A stretch of DNA of 64,000 nt from Cryptomeria japonica (lineage: Eukaryota; Streptophyta; Pinopsida; Cupressales; Cupressaceae): contig NC_081406.1 in the NCBI RefSeq assembly GCF_030272615.1, positions 243,591,218 through 243,655,217 on the forward strand, read 5' to 3'. This document shows, piece after piece, positions 1-13,290 of the stretch (position 1 is the first letter of the stretch; every line of letters starts with the position of its first letter). Under the pieces are notes generated by a model. It had not been told where the DNA came from and made no database searches. It was given only the letters and a program-made list of their open reading frames with translations. The translations under genes and the position numbers were made by a program.

Positions 1-240
1 TGTGCAATTTTTGTTTTCAAAGTACAATGTGTTGATCATGGTATTTTTAATTGCACTTTAGACTTTAAAGTCCGATGTGCAATTTTGGTTTTCAAAAGAG
101 CATGTCGGACTTTTTTCCCCGACCTGCTATTTTTGGCAGTTTTACTCCCAAGCCTGTTTTGAGTCCCGTTTTTCGATCCGTTTGAGAAATTTGATTTTGA
201 TAAGGATGAATAGCTAATCATCAGTATTGAATGCAGTCAT
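1..240. repeat. Short direct repeat and palindrome at the left edge, no gene
   Basis: A 21-bp sequence starting TGTGCAATTTT at 1-21 recurs with one mismatch at 76-96. A perfect 12-bp palindrome, GACTTTAAAGTC, lies at 61-72. No coding signal is visible. The stretch precedes the broken ORF at 291 and may be the leader or upstream flank of that element, which the window edge cuts off. Confidence 0.4.
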
Positions 241-290
241 CATGAATTTCAAAGCTTCCTCACAACAAGCCCGAGTCTTCTTCAGGTCAG

Positions 291-3200
291 TTGGAATCTT
301 CTCCAAGTAAAGCTTCATCAAGAAAGATGAAGTACAAGTATGACAAGTACTTGAATCTCTATCCAGAGAGTTCAGTAGACTCAGATATCAAGGAAATCAG
401 AGACACTGAAATTGGTCATGTAGATATGCAAGAATTTGTTGACCGGGTTCAGAAGGCACCTGCTCGGCTACCAGTTTGATCAAATTTGAGCTGCATAAGT
501 ATGCGTCTTTCCCAGTTGCGGCTCATGATCCTGAATTTGTACTGGCAATAGTAGATCACTTTGATCCCAATACAAGGAAAGTAAAGGATGTTGATCATAA
601 CGTCATCATGACCCTAGATAGTGTGTTCTTTAATAGTGTTTTCAAGGGTTCACCAATTGATGTAGTGGCTGATATTTCTCAAGAGAGTGCTCAAGAGTAC
701 TACGAGAAACATGAGGACAAATGCAAAAAGGTGATCAATACTGTTTATCTCTCCGCTGCAAGGAGTTCCCTCACCTCACGATGGCCTCAGTCCTTCCAAA
801 GGAGTGATTTTAATGAGGAATATAACGACATGGTCACCATGTTATCCAGAGTGAGGGGGTTAAAAGACTCATTATTTTCAAAACTGGACATCTTATTACA
901 TAAATATAATCAGAAAGTGGGCCCAAGAATCGATTGGGGAGAGAAGATCAGTGATGCACTTTGTGCTCAATTGAAGGAGGTCAAGGTGACACTGAAGTTT
1001 TACATGACCTCATACCTAGTTTACGTAGTTGCTTCAATGAGGCAATACCCAGGCTTGTCTACCAAGGGTGATAGGAGAGTGGTGCCCATATTTGAGTATT
1101 ATGATCAGCTTACCATCAAGAATCAAGGTAACCACTGTAGAAGAGTTAACGATGCTTTCTTTGCTGTGTGGAAATGTATGTTTGATAAGGACCTTCAAAA
1201 GTAGAGATTGTCAGAGGCCGCCTACAACAAGGTATCTCATTATGGTTGTGTTTTTCTTCAATTTCCTACATTCACCTACATCCAAATCGGATGTTTTTTG
1301 GGAGAGCCATTTATTCTACCAAGGTTCCCTTCAGACAAGATCATTCTTATGGAGTTGTGCAGGCAATTGATTAGTGTGCATGAGAAACAATCACAAGCAC
1401 ATAAGACTGGGCTGAAATTTCCAGAAACAATCAGTAGGTACTCAGTACTAACCAACCCTAAAGCCAAGAATATGGAAGAAGAAATGCAATGGAATACCAT
1501 GCGAAGATGCAAGGCACGAAACAATTTTGACTTTCGTGGCATAAAGAGAAAACTCGGGAGGAGTTATACTCATGTCTATAGGTTTGATGATGTTTGGGCA
1601 GATTGTCAGAATGAGGAGGATATAAGAAGGATGGATTTCAGTCATCTTACTTTGGAACAAATTGAAAATTTGGATTTAGCTAAAATCCCAATGACCATGG
1701 AAGACAAGATGACATAGTGGACCATGTTTATTATGAGAAGAAGATTGCTGACTCCACACTTCCACTTGTGCAATAGTCGAAGAAAGAAAGCAAATATATT
1801 ACTCAGAGGATCTCTCCTATCTTAGCAAACACCAATGATTGGTTGCTGAAAAAGAATCTCAGGATGAAACAGCTTCATGCTAGTTCAGGAGATGATGAAA
1901 ATAGTGATGGCCCATTAGGCAAGACAGCTATAGCTAAAACAAGAACAAAGAGTAGGGCAGACCCACAAGCACTATCCTCGGCTCTTGTGCTACAATCGAA
2001 AGGTAAAGGACCCAAAATGAAATTTATAGTTAAAGGGTCAAAGAAAGGTGAATCATTATCTACATCATAGGAAGTAGTAGCGAAAGAGCCAGAACAACCG
2101 CCTACCAGTAGAGTTGGAAAAGGAAAAGAGATTGAAGAAGGTGAAATTCCTCAACAAGAGGAAATACAGGCAGAAGAAGTATCACACCCAGCTGAAGTTG
2201 ATGCATAGATTACCTCACAAGTACTCGTCCACTCTATTGAATCCGACTCAGACTCTGACCAAGAGGATGAGGATTTTTGAGAAGATGGAGATCTAAGTAT
2301 GGGCATGACACAATCAGAGACCGTTGGTCAGTTTTTCACAATAACCAACTTCTCTAATTTAGATGATATCCCTTCATCTACTTTTGAATCCACAATGATG
2401 GATTTTAATGAAACCTTAGAAGATGCACTTGCAGAACATGTTTCAGTAGACTTACCGGTCACTACCACCACCACCACAGCAATTCCTCCATTAGTAAGTG
2501 CTGAAGTTGCATTCATGGCACCCTCAAATCTCTCGTCTGTAACTAAGGAGTTAGAAGCAACAAATACCCGCTAGATACCTCAATATCAGCACCATCAATG
2601 ACGCTCACTACTACTCCCAGCTCCAGTCAACCTGCTCCCAAAGCTTCAACTCAAAATCAATAAGGAGCTACTACTCCATCACCCAATCCAGAACTACCCC
2701 CTTGGATGGATGTAGTGGCCCCTAAAAGGAAAAAAATAGGTGATCTCTCCAGACGAGTTTGACTTTGAACTTTTGGTTCCTCCAAAGCCTAAGGGAACAA
2801 AAAAGCCAAAGATGGTATCTCGGGTGGTAGTAGACTCAGCTTCTAAGAGAAAATATGTTGAAGTTATGGTGCCATCGTCACACAAGGACAAAGGCAACAT
2901 AAGATCTGAAGATTATTCCATGCAGGTCATAGAGCTCGGGGTGGAAACACATGAGAGTGTGAAATTGGATTCACAGACAGCCTTTAATTTCTTGTTGAGA
3001 AGATTGGATCAAGAGAGGGATTAGAAAAATATCTTGAAGCAGAAGTGTGAACAGCTGACCAACGTTCTTCTAAAGGTAACACAATCTTCTCAAGAGGTTG
3101 AACCCATAGGATCCTCAATAGATATCGAAGCCCTCAAGAAGATTGAACATGTGGGAGGTAAAGGCCGAGTGCTGGATGAGTGGATCTCATGACTAAGTTC

Positions 3201-3852
3201 AAAAGGCTCTCATCTTTTGAGCTCAATAGTGGGACTATTGTTAGATTATGAAGTGATCCAGAGTCAGATACAAGGACTCAAAACCTTTTTATCATAGGAT
3301 ATTGAGGAAGTTGTGAAAAGTAATACCTTGTGGAGCAAAATGGAGGACTTCAGGATAGATGTCCTGGTTGAGAATAAGGTAATTCCCACAAGGGATAAGT
3401 ACATTCAGATCTTATCTTTATTATCTCATAAGAAAGAGACAATGAAGTTAATAATTGCGGAGCTAGACTAGGAGAAAAAAGAAGGTGATGATGAGGTTGA
3501 CCTCATTTTTGCCAAAGTTGGTGTTCTCCCTTTCTATTTATATGATGGTGATCAAAATCTTGTCACTGCTGAAGTTGTAATGCAGTAATTCCTTTCCTTG
3601 ATAGATCAATGCGCGGGACAATATTTCTCACTCGATATATTCGATAAAGTATTTGAAATCCAGATCATTTTTGAAGTCCTCGCATCCATGCTGAAGGATG
3701 TTAAAAAGAAGCAGATGAAGATTCAAGATGCAATTTTCCGCGTCTAAGTCATCACAAGTTCTACCTCGATGCCGAATGAAGCAGAGATGAAATCCATCCT
3801 TGCTAAATTTGAAGAATTCCAAAAATCCAATGAAGAAGAGAATCAAGAATGA
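291..3852 (+). pseudogene. Broken long ORF of unknown function, probably an element-encoded protein
   Basis: I do not recognise this protein. Coding-like sequence runs for about 1,150 codons but is interrupted. One frame is open from about 464 to 1717 apart from a single TAG at 1202, frame shifts occur near 470, 1710 and 2580-2750, and further stops follow (for example 2068, 2206, 2278, 3022 and 3295). The N-terminal half (476-1717) is a globular-looking domain rich in aromatic and charged residues. The middle (1843-2700) is low complexity: basic, then acidic with an SDSDSDQEDED run, then Thr/Ser/Pro-rich. The C-terminal part (2740-3852) is charged and helical, with heptad-like Leu/Ile spacing suggesting coiled coil. 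It ends at TGA 3850-3852. I see no RT, integrase, protease or zinc knuckle. A TATA-bearing LTR-like segment follows directly, so I infer a gag-like or accessory protein of a non-autonomous LTR element. A decayed host gene is the alternative. Confidence 0.5.
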
Positions 3853-3898
3853 AGTACCTCCTTTTGGCACCTTTTCTTCGTGCAGTTGCACCGATAGA

Positions 3899-4735
3899 TG
3901 TTGTCAATTTTTGTGCAGCTGCACATTTTCTTTATGTAGTAGTTGTAGTAAAATGGGACTGTGTAGTTGAATAAGTCAACTATGCCCACCTTTTTCTCAA
4001 CTTCTTTTCCTATATAAGGAGGACCTCTTTTGTAAATATTTTATCTTTTTCATGCTTAGCAAAACTCTGTAGATTTTTTATCCCAACTAAGACTTTGGAC
4101 TTTTTGTGGTTTAAATCGTATCAAACAAATAAAGAAAATAGTTTTGTTGATCACAAACTTTGTGTTGTATCAAGAAAATCATTTATATAATTTAATGTTC
4201 CTATGTCCATTGAATATATATTATCTTTACTTCTTTGATCTTTAAGATATTGCTATGTGGTTAGAGAGCTCTCAAATCTTGCAAAGTAGACTTTGTGCTC
4301 TTAGCATACTTGAGAAATCTACTGATAAATTAAGTAACTTGTGGTAAGCTTTGTATTGTTGCAGTTATTTGTAGTTTAATGGATTAGGATTCTATACTTA
4401 AAGACTTTGAGCTTTAAACTAAGTTTCTAATTGTTTAATTTGTAACAATCAGTGTGAATTATTGTTACTTTAAAGGAGACTTTGTGTTGCTTAATAGTAA
4501 CTCTTGGTGTAGTTTATTAGATTAATAATTATTTTCTTTAAGTATCTGAAGATGTAGAGAAATTGTAACTAGGTGAAGGGAGAATACATAAACTCAGAAA
4601 AATGAGAGTTATATGCCCAACACCAACCCACAAATTTAATTTCTTATTAATTAGAGGAGAAATTTCATAGGGAACCTCCCCTTGATGAGAGGAGAGATTA
4701 ATTTCTCAGCATAGCGTTGTGTGAATTATATATTT
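3899..4735 (+). repeat. LTR-like or promoter-like segment
   Basis: The segment begins TGTTGTC at 3899. It carries a palindrome GTGCAGCTGCAC at 3913-3924 and a good TATA box, TATATAAGG, at 4011-4019, then AT-rich non-coding DNA. This is the layout of a U3-R-U5 region, placed right after the broken ORF. The right boundary is uncertain: a TACA at about 4746 is followed by C and then TGGTGACAAAA, which could be a primer-binding-like TGG. I cannot pair it with a second LTR, because the window starts inside the element. Confidence 0.35.
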
Positions 4736-4779
4736 TGTCATTAGTACACTGGTGACAAAATATTCACCCAATAATAGCT

Positions 4780-7571
4780 AGACATGAAATGCTCTCCTTA
4801 ATGAATGGATTTTTAGGGTGTAATCAGATTAAAATTGCAACAAAAGATCAACACAAGACAACCTTCACTACTCCTTGGAGAATATTTTGCTATCAAGTAA
4901 TGTCTGTTGGACTCAAGAATGTTGGGGCTACCTATTAGAGAGCTATGACTACAATATTCCATGATATTCTCTATGACATCATGGAGGACTATGTATATGA
5001 CCTCTTTGGAAAGTAAAAAACAAGAGGACACATTGATGTGCTTACAAAATCTCTGGACGTCTTGAGAAACACAAAGTATGACATAATCCCTAGAAATGTG
5101 TCTTTGGCATCACTTAAAGAAAACTCCTAGGATTGATTGTGTCAAAGTGAGACATTGGGTTCAACCTTGCAAAAGTTAAATCTATAATGAACATGTCACC
5201 TCCTTGGAATTTCAAACAATTGTGCATTCTACAAGGTAAGCTTCAAGCGATCCACTAGTTTATTACTCAACTTACTTTGCAAGGATACAAAATTTCAGTG
5301 GGATTGTCTCTGTCAAAAGGCTTTTGAGAAACTCAAGGAATACCTTGCATCCTTGTTAGTCTTGATGTCTCCTCTTCTAGATCAACCTCTTCTCCTATGC
5401 ATATCAGCTACAACAGTTGTTGTGGGAGCACTTTTGGCACAAGTAGATGAACAAGGAAAAGAAAGAGATATCTAGTATATCAGCCATATGTTAGTGGGTT
5501 ATAATCTCAATTAAACATCAATTGAGAGGGTATGTCTTGTTGTGGTTTTTAGTACTTAAAAAATTTGATACTATATGCTTAATCAAATCTTCAAACTCAT
5601 CACCAAATTTGACCCACTCAAGGACCTCATTTCTAAAGCATCTCTAAGAGAAGAATAGCTAAATGGGTCATGATCTTGAGTGAATTTGATATCGAGTATG
5701 TGGACTAAAAATATATAAAAGGACAAGTCATTGTTGATCAATTAGCTGAAGAACCTTTGCAAGAAGACCATCCATTTACCACAGAGTTTCCTAATGATGC
5801 CATTATGACAATCACACAATCCACCCAATATAAATTTTAATTTGATGGCTCCTACACACAACAAGGTTTGGGGGAAAACATCTTGTTCATTTCAGCTCAA
5901 GGCGATTGTACACCAAAGTCTTAAAAGCTAGCATCCCAATGCACCAATAACATCGCTGAATATGAGGCACTCATCACATGACTTCACATAACTATCAAGT
6001 AGAAATCATTGATCTTTGTTTCTATGCAACTAGTCATTAAACAAGTCAATGATGAATGTCAAACTAAGGACGATAAGTTTCTCTCATAGAATGGTTGAAG
6101 ATTTTAAGCAATATATCACTTCAATCCAATTTGAGAAGATTCCTTGAGTAAACAACAAATCTACATATGCCATCACTACTGTTGGATCCCTCATACAGAT
6201 ATTTGAAAACAGTCATAAATGTGAATTATCAGTGGAGCATCTTTTGGTACCTGCCTATGACGTACTTGAGTTAGACATGGCATGTGAAATTGTTAGTCTT
6301 TATTCTCCTTGGTATCAAGACATTTGTGCCTACCTTCATCACAATACCATCCCACCTAATCTTATCAAATCCCAACAACAAACCTTCATTTGTTTATCCA
6401 CCTGATACACTATTCTTGGAGATACCCTATATCGAAGGCACTTTGATGGAAGCCTCTTATGGTGTTTAGACAAAGAAGAGGTTGAACAAGATCTATTCGA
6501 GGTACATGAAGGTATCTGTAGGGCACACTTGAGTGGTCTTAATTTTCCTAAAAAGATCCTCAACATGGGTTATTATTGGCCTACAATGGAACAAGAGGCC
6601 TATCAATTTGTGAGGAAATGTCTCACATGTCAGTAGCATGATGATTTGATTCATGCATGCACCTTCAAAATAATTGTAGCCTATTATAACACCTTGGCCC
6701 TTCCACAAAGGGGTCTCAATATTATTGGCAAAATCCATCCCACCTCCTCTAATGGCCACAAATTCATTATAACTACCATTGAATACTTTAGTAAATGGGT
6801 TGAAGTCATTCCCCTCACCTAAATTGCTAGCAATAAAATAGAAAAGTTTATCTTGAATTACCTCATATGTCACTATGGTATCCCGCAGGCCATTATCACG
6901 AATAATGAAAGGCGTTTTAAAAATTAGGGCATATGAGAACTTTGCAAGAAATTGAATAACCAACATCCCTTTCACACCCCCTATTACCTACAAAGGAAAC
7001 AATCAAGGAAGGGCTTATAATAAAACTCTCATCAAAATCCTCAAAAAGATAGTCAATGAAGCTGATCATGATTGGCACTTGCAACTTAATCCCACCTTTT
7101 GGGCCTACCACACTAGTAACCACACTCCTATTGGAGCCACTCCATATTCCCTTGTCTTTTGTTTTGAAGTAGTCATGCTGATTGATATTGAACTTCCATC
7201 TCTAAGGTTATCATTACATCAAATCCTCCCTGAAGAGGAATATATGGTTGCATGAATTCAAGAGTTTTAGTTTCTTGATGAGAGGTGTCTTAATGCCTTA
7301 AATCATCTTCGTGTATATCATAATCACCTCCATCTAAGCTACAACAAAAAGGTCAAAACCTATGAATTTGAAGTTGGTGAGCTTGTCGTTAAAGATAATT
7401 AGCAAAATCTTCAAGACCGAAACAAGAAATGAACATTTGAGCCCAATTGGTTAGGGCCCTACATTATCACTGCTAAGTATGGATCTAGGACCTATCAACT
7501 TGCTACACTTGAAGGAGAACCCTTGGATGAGCCTATGAAAATCATCCATATTAAGAGATTCAATGCCTAGT
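4780..7571 (+). pseudogene. Ty3/gypsy Tat-type pol remnant (RT, RNase H, aRNase H, integrase)
   Basis: This is the polymerase part of an LTR retrotransposon. Conceptual translation in shifting frames shows RT blocks (TTFTTPW, GLKNVGATYQRAMT, then MEDYVYD, where the family has YVDD, so a catalytic Asp is lost). An RNase H end follows, then a second RNase H start at about 5839 (FDGSYTQQG). The integrase has a complete HHCC zinc finger (VHEGICRAH ... CLTC, 6500-6640) and a core with GLNIIGK (family Asp replaced by Asn) and ITNNERR. The tail contains EPNWLGPYIITAKYGS and stops at 7571. Many stops and frame shifts make it dead. Two RNase H domains are characteristic of the Tat lineage of Ty3/gypsy. 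The same family reappears on the minus strand at 61195-63986. RT upstream of about 4780 is missing, so the copy is 5'-truncated. Confidence 0.85.
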
Positions 7572-9360
7572 CCTAGGGGCATCCTAGTTTTTAAAAACCT
7601 AAAAAATACAAAAAAATAAAAAAATGTTAAAAATACAAAAAAAATCAAATAAAAATGTAAATAAAAAATAATTCATCCATTAGTGAAAACCACTTTGTGG
7701 CGCTATGGGAAAGTATGTTGGTGAAAACTTATTCTCAAGCGCTAGGGTAAATAAATTAAATCCATAATCTTTTTGGATACTTATTACATACTCATCCCTT
7801 GTTATTCACCCACCCCCATCCGTATCATACCTTTGAGTAGAGAGATTTTTCTACCAACCCTTTATCAAACTTCCATCTTTCCATTCAGTTCATAATGCCA
7901 TACATTCCCCTTGTCATTACCTATCTGTACAAGAGTTCTTCATCTTCTCCTTATGCATTCATTTTCAACATCACTTCCCCCCATCACTCCCCTACCTTTA
8001 GCTAAGATGATGAGTAATCCCAATATTGTAAATAAGGATAATCCCATTACACTGAATTTAATCCCATTACACTGAGATTAATCCCATCACACTAATCTTA
8101 ATCCCATTACACTAAGCTTCCCACCAAAATTGAGCTTATTCGACTTCCATGTATCACAAGCACCCACTAGCAATTTGTTACACAAAATAAAACTTGATTC
8201 ATCCTTGCTTGTGTTCCTTAGTTAGCATGTCAATTATCCCCCAGTGATATTTTATCCATCATGCCGATCACGATGTATACTTCCCATGCCTAGCGGTTTT
8301 GTCCAAATCCATGTCCTACCTCTTGGCAAGAGATGTGTGTTGGTCAAAGGAGTTGTTTGCATGTATTGATATTTTGATATGATTTTATATTTTGTCCCAT
8401 GAATATACCTACTTGGACTACCCAAATCTTTCTATATCTTGGTGTGTCTTGATTGGTGTATATTGGGGCATGATTTTTGTTGGTTGGCATTTTTATTAGT
8501 TTTCTTATGCATGATCCAATAAGTCTAGATATAACTTTGAATATAAAGGTATGGCTATGTTGACTATTCTTTGTATATACCCACCAAGTCTCCATAAAAG
8601 ACTTGTGTGCACAAGGATATCCCCATTCTCTCATGCATCATATGTCTCATCGCAGTTATATTGGCACTCGCATGCATAAGATAACTTCTTGTTTGAGAGT
8701 CTAGTCCACACAAAGGGAAATAATTGCTTCTTGGCCTTTATAACCAATGGTGTTGGTATTCCTTCACAATATCAAAACTAGGATTGCTCTCCACATTCAT
8801 GCATAAAAACAATCATATCCTATCCATTTTTAAGCCATCCATCCAACCTATCATATCATCTTCCTATTCCATTTAAATCCTCCATTTTCCCCTAAGGCTC
8901 CAATTTATTCACCCCCTTCTATTTCTTTCTTCCTAGTCCTATGTACTATGGTTGACACAAAAAAAAAAATTGGAGCACCCCCATCTGCATCTTCATTCAC
9001 CATGCATTTATCATCCCCACTAGGCATCTTTCATTTTCATCCCAAACTATTTCCATTTTTCGTACACCTTCATTAATGTTATAAATTTTATTACAAGATA
9101 TTTTGTCAAGAAAAGGTTGGTGTCACTTCCTCGCATTGCATATATTAGGATCATGCAACTCATTATAGGATCATTCCATATTTTTGCTTTTTCATTCATC
9201 TGCATCTACACACTATTAGTCACCATCATACAACTATAATCATTAATCACACTATTCAATTAATATCTCACTTGGACTAGTGCATCTCCCCCCCTTTAAT
9301 AGATCCCTTACATGCATTACCCATCTAGAGTCCCCTAGGATTTGCATACATTTCATTTAT
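7572..9360. other. Non-coding 3' region of the gypsy copy, with A-rich tract and 24-bp tandem repeats
   Basis: An A-rich tract with repeated AAAATACAAAAAAA-type units lies at 7600-7670, right after the pol stop. It is followed by a segment (about 7680-7745, GTGAAAACCAC..TGGCGC) that also occurs downstream of the second pol copy (minus strand, about 60950-61030). Four imperfect 20-24 bp repeats containing AATCCCATTACACT lie at 8037-8117. The rest is AT-rich with no convincing gene. Confidence 0.5.
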
Positions 9361-9369
9361 TATTTAGAC

Positions 9370-9535
9370 TTGTATTTAGATTCATTTAGGATTTGCATTT
9401 ATATTCATTTAGATTTGCATTTAGATTCATTTCAGTTCATTTAGATTCATTTAGATTCATTTAGATTCATTTAGATTCCTTTAGGTTCATTTAGATTCAT
9501 TTAGATTCCTTTAGGTTCATTTAGATTCATTAAGT
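9370..9535. repeat. Short tandem repeat, unit about 11 bp (ATTTAGATTC-like)
   Basis: More than ten near-identical copies of a TTCATTTAGAT-type unit, with some TTCCTTTAGGT variants, run in tandem. Nothing suggests coding. Confidence 0.75.
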
Positions 9536-10219
9536 ACATTATGCATGTCCTTTCATTTCTTTGCATTCATATGCATTATAATTTACCATGCATATCCATC
9601 ATATTTATATCTTGCATTAAATCATAACCATTTCATTGTCACATACATCATAATATCTACATTACCATAACATATACACTGTCATGAACATACATACACA
9701 TATCCTAATCATGTCATCCATAAATTATGTACTCATACATATGCATATACACACACCCTGCAGCCATAAACCATTAGACATATGCATACATCACTAACAT
9801 CCACATAATACATGCATCCATACAACATATCATCATCATAACATAACTAAATACCACTGATTATCATCACACATACACACTCCATTCTGCTTCACAAATT
9901 GTCAACATCATATACAACACGTCATAAACAACATCACATATACATACATATATGCATCCATCATGCATCCACACACGTTAGTAACATCATAAACATCATG
10001 GTGCATAATAATAATTATAATCATAAGTATACTAAATGTTTATCATAAACTCCATAATCAATTTCCATTTAGACAATAAATAACCACTAGTAAAATCATG
10101 TTGATCTCATATATATCCAAAAATAATGTGTCAAGTCAAAGTACAAGGATATACCCTTAAGGTTAAAAATGGTTGTGCCCATAATATGATCATATATCCT
10201 ATGCTCTCACTATTTGATG
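9536..10219. other. AT/CA-rich non-coding stretch
   Basis: The stretch is dominated by CATA and ATCAT words without a clear period. I see no gene or bounded element. Confidence 0.4.
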
Positions 10220-12330
10220 GTGTGAGGCCTTCCCATCCTGAGATGGGTCTTGGTGGTGGTGGTAGTGGTACCCTCATACTAACTAAGCCACATTAAGCTT
10301 ATGATTGGGTCCTTCCCAATCGTATACTCTCTGCGTAAGAAGGATCCCTCGAATCTTCTAGCACTACCTGATGGTACAAATATTGATGGTACTATGCCTC
10401 TCATCCTACCCACTCCGCATGTGCCTGAGCTACTAGTGTATTTGAAAAAACCTGTGTAAGCCCTTGTGGTACCAACATCTACTAGGATACATCCCTCTTT
10501 CCTCTCAACCATGTGACATCTACCTAGGTCTTGGCTAGCTATCTCTATAACCCATCTAACTTTATCCTCATCCTCTCCAACTCCACCATTGCTCCTCCCC
10601 CATCTCCTGCATGGAATCTTACACTATGTCTCACTCTACCCTATACACATCCCTATTTGTAGTGGTTGTATCCAAGGTTGTCCATAAATTGTCCCTCTTT
10701 GCCTAGAGATTGTCTACTCTTGTCATCTCCTTGTCCACATCTACTTATATACTCACTACATGAGCCCTCTCTGTATCAAGCTCTACCTACATGCTCACAA
10801 CTTGAGCCCTCTCCTCATACATAGATCTATAAAGAGAGTCCCTACTCCTTATAGGCAATCATACTCCTCCTATATAATCATAGGTGCTCATGTGGTTCTA
10901 TCTCTAGGCCCCACCCTCTATCCCCCTTCTTACTCCTTAGCCTGAACCTATCTTGAAGAACCTCTTTGTTCCTATCCTAGTTGTGCCTACGACTATGGTT
11001 GAGGTTGTGGCTGTGCCTATGGTTGTGGTTGTGGTTGTTTTGGTACTTGTCATGACGCACGTCCTCCTACTTGCCTCCTTTGTCTAGGCACTCATGGTGG
11101 TCTCAGCACCCATGCCTATGATGTTGTCGAAGACTCTGCCATCAACATGTCCCCCCCCCCCCATCTCCATAATCCTCATCTCCTCCTACCACGTGATCTA
11201 CTCCATCTCTTCATCTTAATCTAGTACTCTTGGGATGGTCAATCTCATTGGCTTGTGCTGAGCTCACCATGCTGCATACTCTAATGATTTCCTTGCATCA
11301 ATAACATTTGCCCATGGATCCCATGGCACTAGTACTATCGCTAAGAAGATTGATTGATCCCACATCAGATCTATCTGATCCCCCCATACTCTTGTCTCTT
11401 GCATGATGCATGGGTGTGTGAGATCCTTTCCCATCATATCTTGTTGAACCCCAAACTTATTCGTAACCTTGTGCAACAAGTATTAGTCAATGACATGAAA
11501 TATTTGTCTAATCAGACAACATTTGGTCTATATAAAAGATAAATAATAACCATCATCATCCAATTCCTCGCATGTCATGTACGGTCTCTAGGTAAATACA
11601 ATCATATCATCCAAGCATTACCTCTAGTATCCTAATGCATCCATCCTTGTATAGTGTAGAAGGCCCCCTATCTACATACATAAGGGTTTTGTGGCTCCTT
11701 ATCTCTCACCCCAAGCAATCAAAAAATAACTATGTGCTCGAATGCACAAATATGGAGTGTTGTTAGTCTTGTCCCCAAGCTCCTATAGCCCCAATATACA
11801 CACATGTGGATATTATGGTAAAGTTGTCTTAACATCACATATTGCCACAAATAGGTGCCTGCATCCCCTAGAGCCTAATACAAGATCCTCGCCCAACCAA
11901 TAGAAAATTTGTGCTCACTCAGGATTGGCATTAGGCAATTGCTAATCAGCCCAACTACGTATAAGGCTATCTTTAATATGTGTCTCTATCTCTCTATATA
12001 AGCCTCTAGCCTTATTCATGTCTTGTCCATTGGCAATTGATTTGTCTTAAACACCCGCCTAATTTAATGCTCTCCATGATCCACCCTATACTCTAGGATG
12101 ACACCTCAAATTAGGATTAAGAGGATCCTCCGGACGTCCTCTAGTGTGATAAACACCTCTCCTATTGGCAAGTGGAAGCTAAATGTCTTGTTGTGTCATC
12201 TCTTGATCAATGTGGTCACCATCATGTTGTGCACACGCACACATGACCACCTATCCACCCACTCCATTCTTACTACATGGAGGAGCATTTGATCAATCCT
12301 CCCCACCTCCGCTCGTAATCTCATAGTCAG
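10220..12330 (-). pseudogene. Plant mobile domain (PMD) gene remnant, copy 1
   Basis: Read on the minus strand, degraded frames give the PMD signature: HLPIGEVFITLEDV, with the TLEDV codons at 12133-12147. It is preceded by LLHVVRMEWVDRW and followed by blocks such as EHKFSIGWARIL. Further along come a Gln/Pro-type repeat (about 10985-11045), charged helical sequence (10700-10830) and a C-terminal fragment starting MVERKEG (10279-10512). The order of blocks matches the better copy at 54090-55867. PMD is a domain found both in plant host proteins (MAIN/MAIL family) and in transposable elements. This copy has many stops and is inactive. An LTR-like segment lies on its 5' side at 13291-14180. 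Confidence 0.65.
11151..11162. repeat. Poly-C run of 12
   Basis: Twelve C residues in a row fall within the PMD remnant. This is a plausible slippage site and one reason its frame is lost. Confidence 0.9.
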
Positions 12331-13290
12331 AGGCCATTGCTCCCTAGACTCCACAAGACCTAATTTCTCTTGTATTCATACCCAAATCTAGTCAATTTCT
12401 TTCTCTTCTATTCTAGCCTATTTTTCAACCTACGATAGTCATGGCCTCCCCCTATCTGTCTTCCCCATTTTCCCTTTTCCCTTCTATCTCATTTTTCCTC
12501 TTTGGTAGAGATGTTGTTCCTAATCCCCATATGCTGAACAACACAAACATCCAAACTGAGGTGTCGACACTATTTTATAGATGCTTACATCAAATGACAA
12601 AGATGTCATTCCTTTAGTTCCTCCACCCCTCTACAAACTCCAAACCTTAATCACAAATGTTGATAGAAATATTGACACATGTGAATGTGGTTTGTCGCAT
12701 GTGCATGTGATTCCCCATCTATGTCTGCACCGATTCCTAGGCCCATATGTTAGACCATGGATGTAGATGCCAAACTGACTATCAACGTCAGTGCCCCAAC
12801 CAATTCCCCCCCTCATTAATTTGCAATAAATGACCTAATCTACTAAACCACGAGGTTGGTTATGTTATGTACGAACTCTCCAAGCTCAAGTCGCTGCTGG
12901 TACCGCCTCACCCACTCCCCGCATTGTGCGTGATGTGGAATATTCACCAATATGTTGCTCCTTATTCTCTAGGGCTCTTGTTGCTTTGTAAATTGAGAGT
13001 GCACAAATAACCTCCAATGGGCCCTCCCTAGCCTATACATAGTCCCCCTCTTCACCTTCCTTCATCTATCGTTTATGCCTATTTTCTCCTTTTTCTTTTG
13101 TTCCTTCACCAACTTAATTCTTTCCTACTCATCCTCTACACCTATTTGTTCGAATAACTTGCCCTCAAAATCTTATTTTTTGGCGAAATTCTCGAGAGGG
13201 CATCATCTTTCCATAATTGTCTCTCTATCTTCGTTGGGGCATTTCTATATTTGACTTGGTATTTCACAACACCACACAAAGAGGGGCACA
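12331..13290 (-). other. Leader between LTR-like segment and PMD copy 1
   Basis: No clear gene is visible. At 13277-13287 the minus strand reads GCCCCTCTTTG. The same 11-mer lies immediately inside the LTR-like segment of PMD copy 2 (52761-52771), marking homologous element boundaries. The upstream part of the PMD protein may extend into the low end of this stretch. Confidence 0.4.

Noticed and set aside
1-4740. Calling two LTRs around the unknown ORF
   Set aside because: Bases 1-240 do not resemble 3899-4735, so a pair could not be shown within the window.
10220-12330. PMD copy as a Mutator-type element
   Set aside because: I found no terminal inverted repeats or 9-bp duplications around either PMD copy; the LTR-like edge fits better, though not proven.
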